A stretch of 64,000 nucleotides of DNA from Cinnamomum chago (taxonomy: Eukaryota > Streptophyta > Magnoliopsida > Laurales > Lauraceae): contig CP142455.1 of NCBI GenBank assembly GCA_038049695.1, positions 29,425,501 through 29,489,500 of the forward strand, written 5' to 3'. Below the pieces are notes generated by a model. It searched no databases and was not told where the DNA came from. It saw nothing but the letters and a program-made list of their open reading frames with translations. This document shows positions 49,740 to 61,900 of the stretch, piece by piece; the first letter of the stretch is position 1, and each line of letters begins with the position of its first letter. The translations under genes and the position numbers were made by a program.

Positions 49740-51583
49740 CGTTTTCTTCTCCACCTTTCTTAGCACAAACCCTCTTTCTTCTTCTTCTTCTCTCGACCAC
49801 GATCTACATCTGGATCTGAAAGAGGTAAGTCTCTATCTCTCTCTCTCTCTCTCTGTGTGTGTACAATTTCTTTTTTTGGTATACAGAACTAGATCTGCTA
49901 GTTGTCCAATTGCAGATCACAATTTTCATTGCCGCCTTTTGGGGTTTATGAACTCTATTTGGAATCTACATATGGGAAATAGAGAATCTCGCAGAATCCC
50001 GGTAAGAAACCTTTTCGCCACACAAATTCACTTCATATGCAACTGCTTGTTTCTATTCTGAATAATATAACTAATCAAGAAGTAGAAAATACAAGATAGA
50101 CAAAGTAAACACAATCTCCTACCAAAATTTTTTACATTTGACATGGAAAAAAAAAACCCCAAAACTCCATCTCACAAACTCAAGCTGAGAAGAACCCCTC
50201 ACTGGCTACCAGCCCAAGTTGGCTTTTGGGCTCCAAAACTGTCCTTGCAAGCTCAGACCCCTTCTTGCCCACGTCCATCAATGGAAGTTGGTGAACCCCA
50301 TGAGCTAGGATTATAAAAAAAGGAGTTGGAATAAGTACCTCCCCACCTCTCTCCTTCATCAAGCTATTCCTCTCCATAAAATCATCTGCAAAATAAAGAG
50401 CAATATCTGCCATCTCTTCAATTCAAATACAAGACCAAGTTCAATTCACCTCTTTGGATTTTTTTTTCTCTTTAACAAATGGAAATGTAAATATCACGAG
50501 GATCAGCTATTGCTCGATAATTTATGTACTCCTCTGTATTATGATTTAGGTCTTTTTGCGGTATCACTATGTGCTTTTAATATGTTCTTTTTAATGGAAT
50601 GGTTTTATACTTCTTTTTGAAGATGTTCTTCGGTTATTTCCTGTGAATTTGTGGATTTTGGTTGCTTTAGTGGAAGCATGAGTACGAGGAAGTGATATTG
50701 TTTTTGAGTTTTTTTGCTGCATTATATTGTTACTGGAGTTTCTCTCTAGTTTTTGCATCAGTATTTGGTGCGACACATATATAGGTAATTTCCACTCTCT
50801 TATAACAATAGTCATTATTATTTTCATTGACTTTGGTTTTGTAGAATCTTACTCGTTCTCTAGTATTATTTTCACTTTATTTTTATAGCCTCTTGCTTAT
50901 TAGATTGGTTAAATTCTCAATTAACAAAGCAGCAATCATCTATTGGTTTTGATCTTTTTCTTTCTTCTTCAGCTATAATGCTTTGATCTATTTTATTCTA
51001 TTTACTGAACATGGGTTTTTAAGGAAATCTTAAGTGCAGGTTGGTCATTTAGAACTTATGGATGGAGGTTGGTCATTTACTGAACATGAGTTTTCTGCAA
51101 CAAGATGGATGGAGGTTGGTCATTTAGAACTTATATATATACTTATATATTAATTTATTTAAATTCTTACTTCTTACACCTTTTTATCTATACCTTCTAT
51201 ATATATCGTCATTTTTTCTAAACTTCAGTTGATAACCAATGTGAATCTTTTGGTTTTGTACTCTGTCCCATGTCAGAGTTCTGCCTATAGTGAGGTGAGC
51301 ATTTGTTCTTCATATTATCATTCTTTTGTTTTTGGATCTTTTCGAATTTTTTAATTTATACTTTAAAAAAATGTAGCGGTTGGAATTATTTACTATGTCT
51401 CACTATCTGATAAATTATATTAGCTTTATTATTCTTCTTTTTGGTGAGGATGAGGAAGAGGTTTGTATGCATGTCAGTTGTTTTTGGTGATCAGGTGGAG
51501 CCTAGACATGGAGTTCCAAGGTTGATGGATGAGGCCAAGGCTGTAGGATGATAACAACTTAAATTTATTTTGTTTTGGTATTC

Positions 51584-51620
<37 letters not shown>

Positions 51621-52440
51621 AGCATACATTGCATGGATTTTTTTGCCGGGAGTTAAACTTCTTGTTTCCTCAGTCCGCAACTAAAGTTTTGCCATACTTT
51701 GTCTTGAAATTCTTATAGGACTTGTAAGTGCTTTTAAATTATCTATTTAATGGACTACATCTTTACCTTTTCCACTCCTATGAAATGAGGGTGACTTTTT
51801 CCTTTTTTTCTATATTACTGATATTGGTTGCAGGAGCGCCTCCATGGTCTTGATTGTTTCCTTTGCAGGTGAGTTCGATAAATGAATTTTAACTCTTTTT
51901 CCTTGCATGTATTTTAATATCATATAATTGGTTTTTTTTTTTTGAGATATGTTGTAGTGTCTTGCTTTTGCCCTTCTAGTAGATGTTTATATTGTGAATC
52001 CTAAATGCTTAGATTTTTTTTTTGTCAATGTAGTTTTTGATTGGTCTGCAAGTTGAATGCTTCCATCGTAGATAATTTTTGTGAGTGTTTCACTTTTTGA
52101 AGAAATGAGTTACTAAAAGGGGCTTTTGGCAATCCATGTTGTAATATTAATTTCTCTTGTTCCTTAGTGTGCTTTTTAAGTGGTTAGAGGTCTGGTCCTC
52201 TAGGGTAACATGGATATGGCTTTCATGCACAGTAAGGGATCCTAGAGAAACTCTTCTCACACAACACACTCATCTTGGTGCTAATGAAGCTCTGGGATTT
52301 TCCTAAATCTACTACATAAGTGTTTGGAAGAAGATTTGAGAGCTTAGATATGTTGGGAAGAAAATAGCATGCAAAAGCTCTCTCAAAAGAGTCCACTGGA
52401 AAAGAGAAAGAAGCTCCAGATTTATAGAAAACATCCAACG
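49740..52440. other. CACTA-2 interior, possible unidentified captured exons
   Basis: There are splice-like pieces I cannot identify: a leader-like exon with donor GAG/GTAAGT near 49825, a piece near 51486-51550 (GTGGAGCCTAGACATGGAG), and one near 51833-51870 ending CAG/GTGAGT. A minus-strand frame at 50180-50413 (ADIALYFADDFMERN...) is not recognised. (CT)n runs are at 49833-49856 and 51587-51619. Confidence 0.35.
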
Positions 52441-52750
52441 GCTATATTGGCGGCTAGCCCCTTTAGACCAGTGGCTAGCCGCTTTCAAATAACGGTTAGA
52501 AAATTCAAATCAGGATGGCTCATGGCTAGCCGCAGGAAAAGTTGGGGGCTAGCCGTGAGACAATCGCAGGCGTGACCGCAAGATGGTTCTAAAAAGACTG
52601 GTCTCTGGAAATCAAACCGTAATCCCACAGTTAGCACTGCGGCTAGCCGTAGGTGCATTGGCGGTTAGCCGCCAGAAGCACAGAAAATCATCCTGAAAAA
52701 AAATGCTTACTGAAAAGCTGACCGTGGCAAGGGCGGCTAGCCGCCACACC
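52441..52750. repeat. GGCTAGCC word cluster 2 in CACTA-2
   Basis: About eight GGCTAGCCGC/GCGGCTAGCC words in about 310 bp, spaced irregularly (52453, 52482, 52522, 52549, 52641, 52671 and 52733 regions). It lies just inside the right subterminal repeat zone and shares its core with cluster 1 but not its spacer sequence. Confidence 0.75.
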
Positions 52751-53987
52751 TGACCCTTTTTAGAAGGACTATTTATAAAAAAAAATGCATATATAATATT
52801 AAATCGGTTACAGAACAAATGATATAATACAATCCAAAAAAACCGATATAACAAAGCCCTTTATAACCGATATTATAAATAATTTTTATATCGGTTTCAC
52901 TCTTTTTTATATCGGTTTTATAGTAATGTATGCTATAATTTCAGTTTCAAAACACATCAGTTCTCCGAAAACCCGATATTATAAATATTTTTTTATATCG
53001 GTTTCACTTTTTTTATATCTGTTTTACAGTAATATGTGTTATAATTTCAAGTTCAAAAGACATCAGTTGTCCAAAAACCGATATGAAATAATATACATAT
53101 TATATTGGTTATAGTTGTTTATTATATCGGGGGTACTTATATCGGTTTGAAGTTTACTGAAAAACCGATATAATAGGTCTTTTATATCGGTTTTTAGCCG
53201 ATATAAAAATCCTTTTTTCTAGTAGTGCCCTCGGCAGACCAATCGTACGTCCATAAATCCTACAGATCACTAGGTGGGGTTACTCCGAACTAGATAGCCT
53301 TGTTATCCTTAATATGAGATGATAATAGTCAAGGGTCGAGGCACAGAGTTCGAGTATAGTTAATCCATCCTTGTGATTCTCAACAGCTAATAATGCATAC
53401 CCTTATAAACTTCGCTTCTCTATACGCTTAATTAGTATTATCTCATTATACAGTCCGTCTATCAGTATCTACCGTTAAGTTCTCAATATTACAGGTCAGG
53501 ACTTCGAGTGCCATGTCCCGACATATCATCCAGTATGGACTGTGATCATAGATCAGAACCTAAGTGCAATGCCTTGATTTGTAATATCTCTCGAGGCCTA
53601 TATCCAAGGTTCGGACTTACCAGCCAGCCTTAGTGTCCGTTTCACAATATAAGTACCACATATCACAAATACATTGGTAATCACTGCCTCTCTCTTCGGG
53701 GTCCAGGGTCCCACTTCACCTAAGACAATGATCACGGAGCCCTAGATGCTTATTATGTATCATTGGTGCTCCTATAGGTATTTAGCATCAAAAGACATCC
53801 ATAATCATTGAATCGGGTTCCGTTTACAACTCAAGACCCTACTTAGGTGGCTACACGGGTCAAGGTTAAGCCAGGCCCTTGACTCGTGTCTCGCGCATCC
53901 CAAACAGTCCAAATGGAAGGTCAACGGGGCCCACACATGGTCAAATCATAAGAGGATTCAAATCTGGGAAAATGGCCATCTGCAGTG

Positions 53988-54284
53988 TACCAGGTAGACA
54001 TCATGGTCCTCGGGTCGACCTGTTACACTGTAGGGGTGGACAACTAACTAGGAGACAGGAAAACACTGTCTGCAGTGTCCCCGGTCGACCTGGAGGGTCC
54101 CCCGGTCGACCGGGTAAACTGCGGGAATTTTTACAAACATCTAGCAGGTGGGGGTACTGCAGTGTGGCCGGTCGACCGGGTACACTGAGTCAGGTACCCT
54201 GTGGGTGATTTCAGCTCCCAGCTGAAGGGGATTCCCCTGTGTGCCCGGTCGACATCCTGTGTGACCAGGTCGACCGGGTACACA
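53988..54284. repeat. GGTCGACC word cluster in the solo LTR
   Basis: Seven GTCGAC-centred words, mostly CCGGTCGACCGGGT or trimmed forms, next to TGCAGTGT and GGGTACACTG phrases. Several are perfect palindromes (CCGGTCGACCGG). A looser cluster with the same core is at 12870-12945. Confidence 0.75.
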
Positions 54285-55660
54285 CGAAAACCTTATTTCC
54301 CACATTCTGCTACCTTTCATTTTCCATCAAAACTACATCAAATGGATCCCACATCTTCACCAAACACTTCCAAACATCAAACACACCTCCCTCATCATGA
54401 TCTCATCACAAATGGGTCATTGATCTTCCAAATGGGGGATACTCATCCATCAATGGCCAATAACACATAAGAAAAGGTTTAGAACAATTATCCATGCATA
54501 ATACCATATAATCAACCATCTAAATACAGAAATCATGCCAAATAACTATAAAAGATAGTAATTAACAATCTAAGCATATTAATCAATTTAATTAAAGAAT
54601 CTAAGCATGTCTACTTGCCTAATTAGGAAGAAATCTCCTCAAATAGTTTGGGCTCTACTCCAATAGCTCTAAGATCACCCCAATGGCTGAATCTACAATC
54701 TCTACACCCATTCCCAAAGAGAGAAATGCATAAGAAAGGGAACTTTAAGGGAAAGAGCTATACTGCAAGGAAATTGGAAATAGTGAATGAGGATTACCTT
54801 TACTTGGAGAGGAAAGAGAGATTTAGGAGATGAGATGAACTCCTTAGCTTGTGGATGACTAGACGTAAATGAGGCTCTTGCTTCTAGTAATTGGAGGGCT
54901 AGGATCTAGAGAGAGAGACCATAATCTCTAACTTAGAAAGAGAGAGAGAGAGATGGGAGGGAATTGTAGTGAAATGAGAGGAAGAGATAAGAGGGGTTTC
55001 TTTTATAGGGGTTGGTTGGATTATAGTCCAAAATGCCCTCTCTTGCTAGAGTAAATTTAGGATAAGGATGAGGGTATTTGGGGAATGCTAAAATAGAATG
55101 ACCAAAGGGTCCTTGGTTGCCAATAGAAATAAAAGAGTAGGAATAGGGTAATTTAGGTATTCACATATAATGACTAAAGTATCCTCAAACGAGTAGTTGT
55201 GAATAAAGGAGCCTAAGGGTAATAAAGGTAGGCTATTTATTATGACGAAAGTGCCCATGTTTACTTGGTAGAGAATAAAGGAGCCAAGGTCATTTATGGT
55301 ATTGGAATTTCTAAAAAGGAGGGAAAATGTGTGGTAGTAAAGACTAAAGTACCCCCATATAATAAATGGTCTAATGGGTTCGGCCATAGGTACTTTGGTC
55401 ATTCTAATTAAGGTCAATTGCACAACTATCTAAGGGAAACCCATCTATAATTAGGATTACAACTTAGGCCTCTAATTGGTTAATTAATTCTAAGAAAGCC
55501 ACTATTAATCTCACAAGAGTCTCAATCCTATAAACTAGGCTTAATTAATAGGAAATGACTAACTATTCATGCTAATCACCTATTAAATAGGATAACTTAT
55601 GGTTGACTTGGCCAAATTGGGTCCCACTAGGTATTTCTAGGAATGGGTCCTTACAGAAAA

Positions 55661-56307
55661 GAAAGAAGAAAAATCAAAGGTGGGACATATAAGGAGTGGG
55701 GTCCACCAGCCTTGCACACCCCGTGGGGGGCCCAATTGTTGAAGAATTCACAAAGAAATCTTCTCTTTTTAAAGACTTTTCAAATTTGAAGGTTCCCATG
55801 GCCCATGGTGGTAATTTGCAAGAAAGGAAAGAAGACTATTTTCGCAAAAAGGAGCAACCGAGCAAGAGTAGGAAATCCTGGGCCCGTTTGTAATTTACTT
55901 TTAAAATAAAGTGGAGTGAAGTGAAATGAAAAGAATAAATAAAATATAAGTGGGCTATGATGGTATTTTGTTTTTAGTTGTTTGTGATGGAATATTTTTG
56001 ACTTTTTGTATGGGGAAATGGAGTTGTTTTGTCTTTTAGTGAGTAAATGTAGTTGCTTTTTTACTTCTTTTTGGAAAAGAAGGAAGGAGTTTTGGTAAAA
56101 AGTGCTTTTGATGGGATTTTTAACTTGACTTGACTTGACTTGATTCTATTAGTAAAATTACCAAACGGGCCCATGCGGCAAGTAAATGAAGATTGAAAGA
56201 TTTTCAAAAAGCCCTATCTTTTCTTCTTTCTTTTTTTTTTCTTTTTTCTCTCCCTTTCTTTCCTTTTCCTTTCCTATTCTTTCTCCCCAAGTCCAAAAAG
56301 TTCAAAA

Positions 56308-56338
<31 letters not shown>

Positions 56339-57215
56339 AATCAGAAAATTAGGGGGAGTGGACCTCCAACTTATCCTATCCTATAACACAAGTCACACAC
56401 TTGCTCCCGCTTTCCACTCTTTTTCACACGCCGCACGCCCCTCTCCATCCTTGGCTTCTTTTATTTTTTGCATTTTATGTATATCAGTGACACGTTCGAG
56501 ATGGAGATTGTGAAGATCAAGACCATAAAAGGCTAAGGGTATTTTTCTATGGTGACGAGTGAATCTTTTTTGAAAATTTATTGGTTTTGTGTGTAGACAC
56601 AATTAATAGTTGAGTATCTGGCAATTTAAAGTAGATAAATAATTTATAATAAATGTCATGCGCCTATGTGGAATGCTTGTCTAGATCCCTTAATTCCTTA
56701 TTTTTGGAAGAATTGTTGCATGCTTACCATCACTTTGGCTATGTGCAAAAGAGATTATTGAGGCTTAAGATAATTAATTATTTCTGAAATTATTTGTCTA
56801 AAATACATATTCTTTAAATCATTTTCTAAAGTAGAGTGACAATCTATTCTAGAAAGGATGATTTGGATCAACCGATATCTTCAATCATTAGGAAGAAAAG
56901 TGGATTTTGGATCCTCAGAAATCCATTATCATTATTATTTTATTTCTTTTTTACTTTGATTTTATCTTTAAATTGGTTTCTTTGATTAGGTTGTTCGTTT
57001 TTAAGCAATAGTTATATATATAGATATATATTGATTGTTAGGGTTTTTAGATTAGAATTTTTTTTAATTGGGATGTAATTATGGTACTTAATTTTATTTA
57101 AGAACCCAATTGATTGTATAGACTTTAACTAGGCTAAAATTAGATTTTAATTAGGCTAGGTCAAGCGCAGATCTAACTTCCATCTCTGTGGATTGACCTC
57201 GGACTTACCAATAGT
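55661..57215. repeat. Segmental duplication, copy B block 3
   Basis: It resumes after the solo LTR and matches copy A from about 22115 to 23430 (AAAGGTGGGA, GGAGTGGGGTCCACCAGCCT, GGGGGAGTGGACCTCCAACT, TTAATTAGG.TAGGT.AAGCGCAGATCT). It contains a private MITE (55880-56172) and (AAAT)n (56309-56340). Divergence starts near 57215. No gene. Confidence 0.8.
55880..56172. mobile_element. MITE, about 293 bp, absent from copy A
   Basis: Ends GGGCCCGTTTG and CAAACGGGCCC are perfect 11-bp inverted repeats. Copy A at the matching site reads AAATCCTTATGC with TTA exactly where the element sits in B (AAATCCT...ATGC). That fits a TTA-targeting Tourist-like insertion with an eroded duplication. The interior matches the MITE at 3067-3543. 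Confidence 0.75.
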
Positions 57216-57691
57216 TATTACTTCTTAATAACCCTACACTTGAGGCTTGCATCAACATCCTACCTAGAAGAGTAACCAAAGCACAAATCCAATGCTTTTG
57301 ATTTGAAGTTCAAAGAGGTTTTTAAATTTGTATTTGGTAGCCGATGCTTTTTAATTCGTAGTCTCCAAAAAGAAGTGTATCTATATGATCGACCATCACT
57401 GCTTTGTATGTTGTCTTTTTTCCTTTTTTGTTATTAATTGTTTTTTAATTTTATTTTAATGTTTTATTAATATGGTATTTTGTTTATCACTCCAACTGAT
57501 TTGGGTTCTACAGAGATGTTTGCGTTTGTAGGCATTAGGATTTCATGTGTATGACTTTTTTTGTTTTTAGGCGTTTATTTACTTGGTAGTTTTTATTTTT
57601 TTTTTTGGGAGTGGGGGAAGTCAGTAGGTTTTTATGAGTTTCTGGAAGAAGGGCTTGTCTTTAGCATCCACTTATATGAAGATTTTTTTAA
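57216..57691. other. Intergenic, nothing recognised
   Basis: AT-rich, T-run-containing sequence between the end of copy B and MULE-3. The 62-codon frame at 57561-57749 runs into the MULE-3 terminus and is not a gene. Confidence 0.4.
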
Positions 57692-58970
57692 GGGGCGTTT
57701 GGCGGAAGGTCCCTCATCATTGCGTTTTATAGCCTGTGGCCCAAGATAGTTTCTCGTAGAGGCGGCAGTCCTCTTTTAAAACTGACACAATCAAAAAGAA
57801 AAAAAATACCCTCTCTATACGTCAGCAAACACGCTCTGCCTAAAAACATTTCATACCGTTGTACGATCTGCAACGTAAGCAATTATCTAAGTTTGCTATG
57901 AATTTATCTAACCTTGTTCTCAAGTTGTCTTAGTCTGATATCAATTAAAAAAGATTTTAAATGAGTTTATATGTATATTACATGATTTTATCTGAGTTTG
58001 ATTTGTAATTAACTGTGTTTGTTATGAATTAAACAGGGTTCCAAGTAAAATTATCTGAATGTGACACGATTTTATCTGATTTTCTTCTGAATGTATCTGA
58101 GATTCTTATAAAATAATATGAGTTTGGTATGAAATTAAATGAATTTCGCATGATTTTATATTGACTTTGAAATGTATTTAACTTTGTTTTAAATAAGTTT
58201 TTCTGTGAATTTATTTGAGTTTTGTATAAGTTATCAGACTTTGGCATGAACTTATCTGACTTTAAATTAAACTCATCTCTGTTTTGTATGAATTTATATA
58301 AGTTTCATATGAGTTTATTTGTGTTTGCTTTGAATTAATCTGAGTGTGATATGAATTAAACTGGATTGAGGTGAATTTATTTGAATTTGAAATTAATTTA
58401 TCTAAGTTTGTTGTGCATTTATATTAATTTGATGTGAGTTTCTATGAATTTATCTACGTTCGAAATCACAACCAGTTCACAAAAAAGTTATGTCCCATCA
58501 ATATAAATTTTTCTAGTATTTGATATAAAATTATCTGACTAGATTTGGTTTGAACTTATCTGAATTTGATATAAAATTATCTGTGTCTGAAGTGAATTTA
58601 AATGAATTTATTTATGATTTTATCTAACTTTGTTATGGCTCTATCTAACTTTACTTTTGGATTGGGATGAGTTTGATATCATTTTAACTGAGTTGTATAT
58701 GGTTCTGTTGAAAACTCATCTTAGTACATTTACATTCGACGGTAATCAGGGAAAGACGATGAGTTGGAGATAAAAACCAGGATTAGATTGCATGACACCT
58801 ATTCAAACGGTTAGAAAGGTAAATAAGTAATAAAAAAAATTTGATGTGGCATGGTAAAGGACCGCTGCCTGAATTAATCCCATGCACAAGGGACTTTCGG
58901 CCTTAAACAATAATGTTGTGTACTGGAGGCCTTACAAGACCAATTTGATGGGCTTTTGGCTAATTTACAC
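57692..58970. mobile_element. MULE-3: non-autonomous member of the same MULE family, 1279 bp
   Basis: The left end GGGGCGTTTGGCGGAAGGTC, continuing CCTCA, equals the right-end type of MULE-1 and MULE-2. The right end as reverse complement, GTGTAAATTAGCC, is the left-end type, so this copy is inverted relative to them. Flanks TTTTTTTAA (57683-57691) and TTGTTTTAA (58971-58979) are a 9-bp target duplication with one mismatch. It carries only the repeat array. Confidence 0.8.
57885..58710 (+). repeat. TTTATCTGAGTT-type array in MULE-3
   Basis: About 40 degenerate units such as ATGAATTTATCTGAGTTTG and GAAATTATCTGAATTTGAT, all in plus orientation, more diverged than in MULE-2. The spacer between motifs is usually TTTGNTATGA rather than TGTAC. 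Confidence 0.75.
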
Positions 58971-58979
58971 TTGTTTTAA

Positions 58980-61690
58980 CACCCTAATAATTAAAAAGTA
59001 GTGGATATTAGTAGGATACTTAAAATATTTTAAATGGGCTCCGTAAATGACTTCATCCACTAATATGTATATCTATAAAACTCAGGCATTGGCTTAACAC
59101 GGTTGTCTCAACATGAAGATTGGTTTAATTTTTTCTTGAAATTGAATGTCATTGCTTTTCGTCTTTCCATATCCATAAAACTCATACGGAAAATATGATT
59201 ATTTAAAATTATAAGTTTTTTTTTCTTTTTATAAAGATACTGTATCATGAATTATGTTGCTCGTGCCAAGTATAGGAACATTTTGCTAGCATTAATTATT
59301 TGATAACCTTGAATTTGTAAATTTGCAAAAAATATTGGATATAGGAGGGTCTAACAACCCAACTTTTAAGCCTTCTTATCTGTCATGCAACCCATCTAAT
59401 TAATTCAAAGGAACTATAGTTTCTAATGATTTGGACTCGTTCATCTCTTTCCAAACCATCATCAAAGGTGGGATCCCCTGAATTTCACCGGGCCCACGAG
59501 TCCCACGTGACGAATTACACCATGCACAGTACACTGTACATAGGATAAGATCATCCAATCATATATTATCTAGAACTAACAATATATTAAAAACGGTCTG
59601 TTACATCAGTGGTAAGAAGTGTCAGTTCTCATCTGTTTGCCCAGGGTTCGAGCAATGATAACTGCTTGCCTACGTCATCTCGGGGGCTTTAGCTTAGATA
59701 TCAGTCCACCTATTTAAAATTGGGATTTTCCCTAGGAATTGTATTTTGCCCCACCTATGGATTGGATGGTCCTCCATATCATCAACTATATAATTTTACA
59801 GGGAATACACTGCAGGTTAAGTGTTATTTAACTACAAAATTACGATCAGAGTTTTGTTCAGCAGGCCGTTACACTGGTTACTTGTTGATATCAACCTTCT
59901 TGATGTTGTAGGTTTTTTTCTTTTAAGTTTTTTCTAAATTTTTTAATTTTCGACTAGAACATGACAAGTGGCAGATGGTATTGCCATAACTTAGTGAGCC
60001 CCGATGGGTTGACAAAAGGGTCAGACCAATTGAGTTCTGGTCATAGTCATATGTCCATACCTAAAATAGGATATCATTATATTTAAGTTGTCCTTTGGGT
60101 TGGATATGTTCCTTGTCAGACTAATCCCAGCCCAAGCTTGAGTCATATTGGGCTGGATTTGCACTGTATATTAGTGTCATAGGCTAGGCCAGGGCCTATT
60201 GTTTGATCTGAAGTCAAGGGGTTAAGAATAGCTTGTTTATTCCAAAAGTTCTGAATATGCGCCTATTCTGGAATGGGATTTTTAACAAATGGCTAGTAAT
60301 TGGAAGAATCTCTTCGAATGGCCCATGAAATAGATCTGCCTGAAATCAACATTGTATAGATTCCTTTAAAATTTTGCTAACTTTCATGTACAGCGCCTTA
60401 CTTCATTTTAGTAAGTTTAGTCATGCTCGGCAGGCCTACTTGGCCTATAATGAGCATTAAGACAAGCCCAGACCATTTCTAGTAACTGGACCCTAAAATG
60501 CGAGCAGGCTAGCCATCCATCAATGGACCATTGCTCAAAAACTCTCTCAAACTTGTCTCAGCTAAGACAGCTGTCAGGTCGTTTCTCCTGACTCAACCTA
60601 AATTTGACTGAGTCATAAAGTCAAACTACAATTTTTTATATACTAACACGAAATGAACAGAAATCATGTCCAAGTCTCGTGTGAGTCAACCCTATTCCAC
60701 CGGGTTTTATGGAATTACGGGTCGACTCGGCTAGTTTTGAGTCTGACAAAGTCTGAAACCGTGAAATAGGCACCCTAAACCATGCTAGAGATAATTCTGA
60801 GGGATAACTTAATTGGCATACGACCACAGCTTGAAATCGGAGATTGAGAGTTCGAAGCTGCTCTACCACACTGAAGTAACAGGAGATTTACCCGGTCCCC
60901 CTAGTACGTAGAAATTATTCTGCCCAGAATACTGGGACACCCTCTGTTATAAAAAGAAGAAAAGGAAAAAACAACCATGCTCGACATTGCCAAGACTTTA
61001 CATGGTGATAAAGAGAAGATCTTCTTTCAACGGAACATCTCATCCGTAAAGATATCTAACCTTTGATTTGAGCTGAGAACCAAGTCCTTCCAGTTGTTCC
61101 ATTATTTGAGGAAACCCATTAGATCCAATCAGTCCATCACCATCTTTTAGGTCTAGGGAGTCCATCCAAGCCCTCGGATCATGAAGGAGTGAAACACACA
61201 TGAGGAGACAGTCATTGATCTCCACCACCAGTGTACTTAATCTACATTGATGCAGCCTGATCATCAATCAAAATTTCCACTATGCCAAAAGATTACAGGC
61301 CATTGGGCCCAGCCCCCAGTCCTACCTTAAATATTCACACAGTCTTTTTATTAGTCCTGAAGGTGGAACTTTCTGGCTACTATGGTCATGGAGGGCCCAC
61401 CTACATTGGCACCAGATGGTTTTTCCGAGAAATAGTCTGTGGGAAGAAGCACAGTAAAGACTACAAGGCAGTCTGGAAGAAGGAATTCCAAACAAAATGG
61501 AAAGGAAACTGTGGAGGAATTGGAAGAGATGTTGGGATTTAAGGGAAACTACAAGCCAAACAGAGCAAGAAAATGATGAAAAAGAAAGACTTTTTTACAA
61601 ATGGCCAATAACACAGAAATGAGAGGCAGTGGTTTTACTGCAAAGACCAAAATTTTAAGAGATGAAAAGTATAGAAAAGATAAACTGCAC
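58980..61690. other. Intergenic with SINE-like traces
   Basis: Near 59600-59680, an A-box-like CAGTGGTAAGAAG and, about 45 bp later, a B-box-like GGGTTCGAGC suggest a tRNA-derived SINE fragment. Near 60815-60870, a weaker pair (GGCATACGACC ... GAGTTCGAAGC) appears. Neither has clear ends. The frame at 61282-61542 (86 codons) has no recognised domain. Confidence 0.4.
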
Positions 61691-61704
61691 TAATCTTGCT
61701 ACCT

Positions 61705-61900
61705 TACTCTACAATGGAGCAGTCATTCAACACTAAACGCATAACTCACAACACTCATCCCCATGCCTCCACCGTACCACTGAAGGGAGATCTCACAACA
61801 CTTGCAAGTTACAACATTCACAATCCAATGCCTTCGCCGTACTTACAATGGAGCATTCACTCAACACTCAAGGCAGACCCCATGCCTCCACCATGAACTC
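61705..61900. repeat. Imperfect direct repeat of about 140 bp
   Basis: ACAATGGAGCAGTCATTCAA and later ACAATGGAGCATTCACTCAA, each followed by CCCATGCCTCCACC about 50 bp downstream and containing CTCACAACACT-like words. A diverged tandem duplication, not a gene. Confidence 0.55.

Larger units (their letters stand above)
46841..53227. mobile_element. CACTA-2: second gene-carrying CACTA element
   Basis: Left terminus CACTACTAGAAAAAAAGG, right terminus as reverse complement CACTACTAGAAAAAAGGATT. Subterminal zones (46855-47200 and 52790-53220) are packed with TATATCGGTT/AACCGATATA words. Target duplication CCC lies at 38147-38149 and 53228-53230: the true left flank and the first two bases (CA, 38150-38151) are now left of CACTA-1, which inserted there. 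About 6.4 kb, no transposase seen. It carries SCE1-like and PHD-finger exon pieces and a CT-rich leader (47240-47440). Confidence 0.88.

Noticed and set aside
59600..59690. A tRNA gene.
   Set aside because: A/B-box-like words are present, but no cloverleaf stems could be formed by eye. It is better described as a SINE trace.
61282..61542. An 86-codon plus-strand frame as a gene.
   Set aside because: There is no recognised domain, no splice-site support and isolated context.
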